Shown: positions 60,105 through 64,000 of the stretch, piece after piece | Numbering within the stretch: position 1 is the first letter of the stretch | Layout of the letters: each line of letters starts with the position of its first letter | Assembly (NCBI RefSeq): GCF_003992615.1 | Contig: NZ_RZMY01000016.1 | Coordinates: 372,001-436,000, forward strand | Reading direction: 5' to 3' | Length of the DNA: 64,000 nt | From: Flagellimonas beolgyonensis | Lineage (GTDB): Bacteria > Bacteroidota > Bacteroidia > Flavobacteriales > Flavobacteriaceae | Made by a program: the position numbers and the translations under genes | Notes under the pieces: generated by a model | What the model was told of the DNA's origin: nothing | What the model saw: only the letters and a program-made list of their open reading frames with translations | The model's database searches: none

Positions 60105-61853
60105 ATGAAACGTTCCTCATTTATAGGGGTGATTTGCCTTTTTTTAGTGCTAATGGTGGTCTTATCCTGCAATCAAAAACCAAAAGAACAGCCCAAAACC
60201 AGTATTGATAATGCCCAATGGTGGAAAGAGGCTATTGTCTATCAAATATATCCCCGTAGTTTCAAGGATTCCGATGGTGATGGCGTAGGTGACCTGAAGG
60301 GCATCGTCGAAAAGTTGGATTACATTAAAAGTTTGGGGGTAACGGCCGTTTGGCTCAATCCCATTTATACCTCTCCCAATGCCGATAATGGGTATGATGT
60401 GAGCGACTACCGTGACATCATGGAAGAATTCGGCTCCATGGCCGATTTTGACAGCCTGCTTGCCGGAATGCACCAACGCGATATCAAATTGGTCATGGAC
60501 ATAGTGGTGAACCATAGCAGTGACCAGCATGAATGGTTCAAGCAATCCAGAAGCTCACGGGACAATCCATACCGGGATTATTACCATTGGTGGCCTGCAG
60601 AAAAAGGGAAACCGCCCTACCGTTACAGTCTGTTCGATGCCAAAGGAGACGCTTGGCAATACGATTCGTTGACCAATGCCTATTACCTACATTACTTTGC
60701 CAAACAACAACCCGATTTGAATTGGTCCAACCCCAAAGTGCGACAGGAAGTGTACGATATCATGAAATTTTGGGCCGATAAAGGTGTGGATGGGTTCCGT
60801 TTGGATGCCTTCCAATTTGCTGCCAAGGATACCACCTATCCAAAATTCCCGGATGGTTTTGAGAAGGATTTCATTCAATATTATGCCATGCAGGATGGCC
60901 TTCACGACTACTTGAAGGAAATGAACGAAGAAGTCTTCAGCAAATATGATGTAATGAGTGTGGCCGAAGGTGCCGGGCGCAATTTTGAGGATGCACACAA
61001 ATTGGTGGACCAAGATAGAAATGAACTCAATTTGGCCTATGCTTTTGAAGGGGTGGACATTCCCAAATATGAAGGATATGATCTGGCCACCATGAAGGAA
61101 GTGTTCACCAAATGGGACCAAGAATTTGCCGAGGATGGATGGTTGTCCATCTTTTTGGCCAACCATGACCAGGCCCGCATGGTGAGCAGGTGGGGCAACG
61201 ACAGTGAAGCATTTAGAAGCGCTTCCACCAAGCTGTTGAATACGTTTATCCTAAGTATGCGCGGCACGCCCTATTGCTATTATGGGGATGAACTGGGTAT
61301 GACCAATATTGATTTTGATTCCATTTCGCAATATCAGGACATTGCTGCCATCAATGGGTATCAAAAGGCATTATCGGAAGGTGAGGATATGGACCTGTTC
61401 ATGGAAAAACTCAATTTCGGCTCCCGGGACAACGGCCGCACCCCCATGCAGTGGGACGGTTCCACCAATGCTGGTTTCACATCAGGAACACCTTGGTTGC
61501 CCGTAAATCCCAATTTCGCAGAAATCAATGTACAAGTTGAAGATTCAGATTCCAATTCCGTGCTGAACCATTTTAGGGCAATGACCCAACTGCGCAAACA
61601 AAATCCAATTTTGGTGTATGGCGATTACAAACTTATAATGCCCGAGCATCCAACGGTTTATGCCTATACCAGAACAATGGACGATAAGAAGCTATTGGTC
61701 CTGTTAAACTTTTCTAAAGAAAGTTCGACCGTGTCCCTAGATAAGAATTGGGCCGCTTCCCCAATTCTTATAAATAATTATAATGACCTTGATATTATTG
61801 ACAATTCCTTAAAATTGAAGCCATTTCAGGCGGTGATTTTGAATATCAACTAA
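60105..61853 (+). CDS. GH13 alpha-glucosidase/oligo-1,6-glucosidase lipoprotein
   Basis: The 582-aa protein starts with a lipoprotein signal ending VVLSC (Cys22). GH13 motifs are all present: WKEAIVYQIYPRSFKDSDGDGVGDL, DIVVNHSSDQHEW, nucleophile Asp in GVDGFRLDAFQF, acid/base Glu in MSVAEGAG and the final NHDQARMVSRWG. It cleaves alpha-1,6 or alpha-1,4 glucosidic bonds of oligosaccharides, probably at the outer membrane or in the periplasm. C-terminal beta domain about 500-582. No SusC/D pair is adjacent. Confidence 0.93.
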   Translation: MKRSSFIGVICLFLVLMVVLSCNQKPKEQPKTSIDNAQWWKEAIVYQIYPRSFKDSDGDGVGDLKGIVEKLDYIKSLGVTAVWLNPIYTSPNADNGYDVSDYRDIMEEFGSMADFDSLLAGMHQRDIKLVMDIVVNHSSDQHEWFKQSRSSRDNPYRDYYHWWPAEKGKPPYRYSLFDAKGDAWQYDSLTNAYYLHYFAKQQPDLNWSNPKVRQEVYDIMKFWADKGVDGFRLDAFQFAAKDTTYPKFPDGFEKDFIQYYAMQDGLHDYLKEMNEEVFSKYDVMSVAEGAGRNFEDAHKLVDQDRNELNLAYAFEGVDIPKYEGYDLATMKEVFTKWDQEFAEDGWLSIFLANHDQARMVSRWGNDSEAFRSASTKLLNTFILSMRGTPYCYYGDELGMTNIDFDSISQYQDIAAINGYQKALSEGEDMDLFMEKLNFGSRDNGRTPMQWDGSTNAGFTSGTPWLPVNPNFAEINVQVEDSDSNSVLNHFRAMTQLRKQNPILVYGDYKLIMPEHPTVYAYTRTMDDKKLLVLLNFSKESSTVSLDKNWAASPILINNYNDLDIIDNSLKLKPFQAVILNIN

Positions 61854-61889
61854 TTCATTCTCAGTGTAATCAGATTGATTCTAAATTAG

Positions 61890-61921
61890 TTGCCCATGGT
61901 TTTCCTGCCGTGTTAAATTTG
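61890..61921 (+). promoter_or_regulatory. Candidate promoter of the His-rich protein / CzcA unit
   Basis: TTG (61890-61892), a 21-bp spacer and TAAATTTG (61914-61921) fit the Bacteroidota promoter consensus with slightly long spacing, 18 bp before the ATG at 61940. Confidence 0.4.
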
Positions 61922-61939
61922 TAATTTTACGCTGTCAGG

Positions 61940-62338
61940 ATGAATAAATTAATTACCATAGGTACTGCAGTGCTCATTTTTCTGCAAAGTATCAATATCC
62001 ATTTCACCGATTTGGCCGAACTGGATCAATTGATTGAGCACTACCAATTCCACTCTGCGGAATATGGCGATAACTTTTTGGTATTTATGTCCAAACACTA
62101 CGGTGAATTAAAGGATTCCCACAGCGAAAAACACCAAGAAGAACAAAAGGAACACGAAAAATTACCCTTTCAACACCAAACCCAGTGTGCACAGCACTTG
62201 GTCTTTGTGATGGACTCAAAATCTTTCTTTGATTCAAAATCAGAGATTCCGATGGTTCAAAAAGGGAATTTCCATTATCAAATCTCCTACTCAACCGTTT
62301 GGGGCGACGACCCCTTCCAACCACCCAAACATGCATAG
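61940..62338 (+). CDS. Small His/Glu-rich protein upstream of a metal efflux pump
   Basis: The 132-aa protein has a signal-like N-terminal helix (about 1-22) and a His/Glu/Lys-rich middle (SHSEKHQEEQKEHEKLPFQH, about 73-92). Relatives with this layout often precede CzcA/CusA-type pumps in Flavobacteria, and the histidines suggest metal binding; both are inferences. No named family is recognised. Confidence 0.7.
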   Translation: MNKLITIGTAVLIFLQSINIHFTDLAELDQLIEHYQFHSAEYGDNFLVFMSKHYGELKDSHSEKHQEEQKEHEKLPFQHQTQCAQHLVFVMDSKSFFDSKSEIPMVQKGNFHYQISYSTVWGDDPFQPPKHA

Positions 62339-62419
62339 AACATAGTATTTACGGCCCATGCCGTTTACTTTCCATGAAGCTTTATTGAATTTTATAATGC
62401 TATCTATATCTATGAATCA

Positions 62420-64000
62420 TGTTTTCAAAAATTATCAGCTTTAGTATAAAGAACAAATTCATTGTTCTCTTATTTACAACATTTATAGCCCTGATCGGGT
62501 TGTACTCCCTCTCACAAATACCCATTGGGGCGGTCCCCGATGTGACCAATAACCAAGTTCAGGTAATCACCACCTCAAGAAGCTTGTCCACACAGGACAT
62601 GGAACAGTTCATCACCTATCCTGTGGAACTTGAAATGGCCAACCTGCCCGGTGTAAAGGAAATCAGGTCGGTCTCCAAGTTTGGGCTTTCCGTGGTCACC
62701 ATTGTCTTTGACGATGACTTAGGTACATACCTGCCCAGGCAGCTTATTGCCGAAAAAATAAAATCGGCATCCAGCCGAATCCCGGAAGGCTTCGGAACTC
62801 CGGAAATGGGTCCGATTACCACAGGTTTGGGCGAAATCTACCAATACATTTTGGATGTGGATGCCGAACACAAGGATCAATACACGGCCACCGATCTTCG
62901 AACCATTCAGGATTGGATCGTGAAACGACAACTTTCCGGAATACCCGGGGTTGTTGAGGTCAACACTTGGGGCGGATTCCTCAAACAATATGAGGTGGCC
63001 ATCCAAACCCAAAAATTGAATGCGCTCAACATCACCGCCAAAGAGGTTTTCACCGCCTTGGAAATGAACAACAGTGTTAGTGGAGGTGGCTATATTGAAA
63101 AGGTGAACCAGGCCTACTTTATACGTGGTGAAGGCTTGGTCGGCGACCTGAAGGATATTGAAAATATTGTCGTGACCACAAGAAATGGCATTCCCATCTA
63201 TATAAAGGATCTTGCCAAAGTTGGATTCGGTAGTGCGCCCAGGTTCGGCGCCATCACCGGGAACGGGGAGGGCGAAAAAGTGCTCGGACAGATCATGATG
63301 TTGAAGGATGCCGATTCCAAACGGGTTATCGACGCTGTAAAAGAACGTGTTGAAAATATTTCCAAAGCACTGCCTGATGGGGTTTATATCAATCCCTTTT
63401 TGGATCGCAGCGAATTGATTGGAAGAACCACATTTACCGTTACTGAAAACCTGATCCTGGGCTGTTTGATCGTCATCTTTGTGGTGGTGTTGCTCTTGGG
63501 AAATTGGCGATCGGGGCTTGTGGTAGCCTCGGTGATTCCGTTATGTCTCTTATTCGCCCTTACCCTGATGAACATCTTCGGAGTGGACGCCAACCTCTTG
63601 AGCTTGGGTGCCATCGACTTTGGCATCATTATAGACGGAGCGGTGATCATTGTGGAATATATCGCTTTCCAAATCACCCAACGGCAAGGAGAGCTCTCCC
63701 AATTGAACAAAGGGGATACCCAATCCATTAAAGATAAGATCACTGTGGAAGGCGCCACAAAAATGATGAACTCCGCAGTTTTCGGACAGCTGATCATTTT
63801 GATCGTATTCATCCCCATTCTTTCGTTGAGTGGTGTGGAAGGGAAAATGTTTAAACCAATGGCGTTGACCTTCAGTTTTGCACTTTTAGGTGCGGTTCTG
63901 TTCTGTTTCACCTATGTACCCGTGGCCTCCGCCCTCTTCCTTAAACCTGCAAAAAATACTTCAAAAGGTATTTCGGCCCGATTGGTGAATTGGATCAACA
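62420..64000 (+). CDS. CzcA/CusA-family heavy-metal efflux RND transporter (partial)
   Basis: The reading frame starts at ATG 62420 and is open to the window end: 527 residues of a protein that is normally about 1040-1450 aa. It begins with a membrane helix, then the RND porter domain (PIGAVPDVTNNQVQVIT, LPGVKEIRSVSKFGLSVVT and GNGEGEKVLGQIMM) and membrane helices with LLLGNWRSGLVVASVIPLCL and GAIDFGIIIDGAVIIVE, the latter holding the Asp proton-relay site. It pumps divalent or monovalent metal ions (Co/Zn/Cd or Cu/Ag) from the periplasm. The partner membrane-fusion and outer-membrane genes lie beyond the window. Confidence 0.92.

Overview
The window is chromosomal DNA from a member of the Bacteroidota, most likely a marine-type Flavobacteriaceae (Muricauda/Flagellimonas-like is a guess from gene content and moderate GC). 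Support comes from a SusC/SusD pair, LytTR/LytS-type regulation, DUF4097 proteins behind an ECF sigma factor, the FeoA/FeoB/small Cys-rich protein order, and promoters of the TTG-N19-TAnnTTTG type. There are no rRNA genes, CRISPR arrays, insertion sequences or integrases in the window. One tRNA (Asn) is present. No gene-free stretch exceeds 300 bases.

Region by region. 1-9.5 kb: a likely phosphonate-utilisation locus, with a secreted phosphodiesterase (cut by the window start), SusD and SusC on the minus strand, an XRE-cupin regulator on the plus strand, then a phosphonatase-like HAD hydrolase, an FAD oxidoreductase and a DUF5690 transporter with overlapping reading frames. The working model is outer-membrane uptake and trimming of a phosphonate-bearing ligand, inner-membrane import, oxidation of an amino group to an aldehyde, and C-P cleavage. 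9.7-14.3 kb: xylulokinase, xylose isomerase and a sodium/sugar symporter. 14.3-19.3 kb: a LytTR/histidine-kinase pair, YceI, a PepSY-type membrane protein, a Crp/Fnr regulator, a GNAT and a small monooxygenase. 19.4-26.2 kb: minus-strand secreted hydrolases and relatives, two of which have lost expected catalytic residues, plus an NTF2-like gene and a decayed copy of it.

26.4-34.5 kb: a nitroreductase, then a TetR-controlled cassette (PLP enzyme, methyltransferase, DUF4442, M61 peptidase, GNAT). The cassette has clear operators and lies between the intact 3' end of the nitroreductase gene and a decayed duplicate of it. A kelch protein follows. 34.7-38.1 kb: a large secreted beta-propeller/amidohydrolase fusion. 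38.1-46.3 kb: a block bounded by an approximately 62-bp direct repeat made of the tRNA-Asn 3' end and its terminator. Its left half (38.2-42.5 kb) is AT-rich and carries unknown genes, including a TPR protein and a membrane protein that share a GxxNxI-type motif. Its right half carries host-like genes (an unknown membrane protein, an AGCS symporter, DinB).

46.3-64 kb: RseP, a SCO protein, the Feo iron system, an ECF sigma/anti-sigma/DUF4097 operon, small membrane and periplasmic proteins, an SDR, a large Asp-box propeller protein, a GH13 lipoprotein, and the start of a CzcA/CusA metal efflux pump preceded by a His-rich small protein.

The best candidates for an undescribed system are the SusCD-linked phosphonate locus (1-9.5 kb) and the tRNA-Asn island with its motif-sharing gene pair (38.2-42.5 kb). 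All functions are inferred by reading the sequence; no database search was run.
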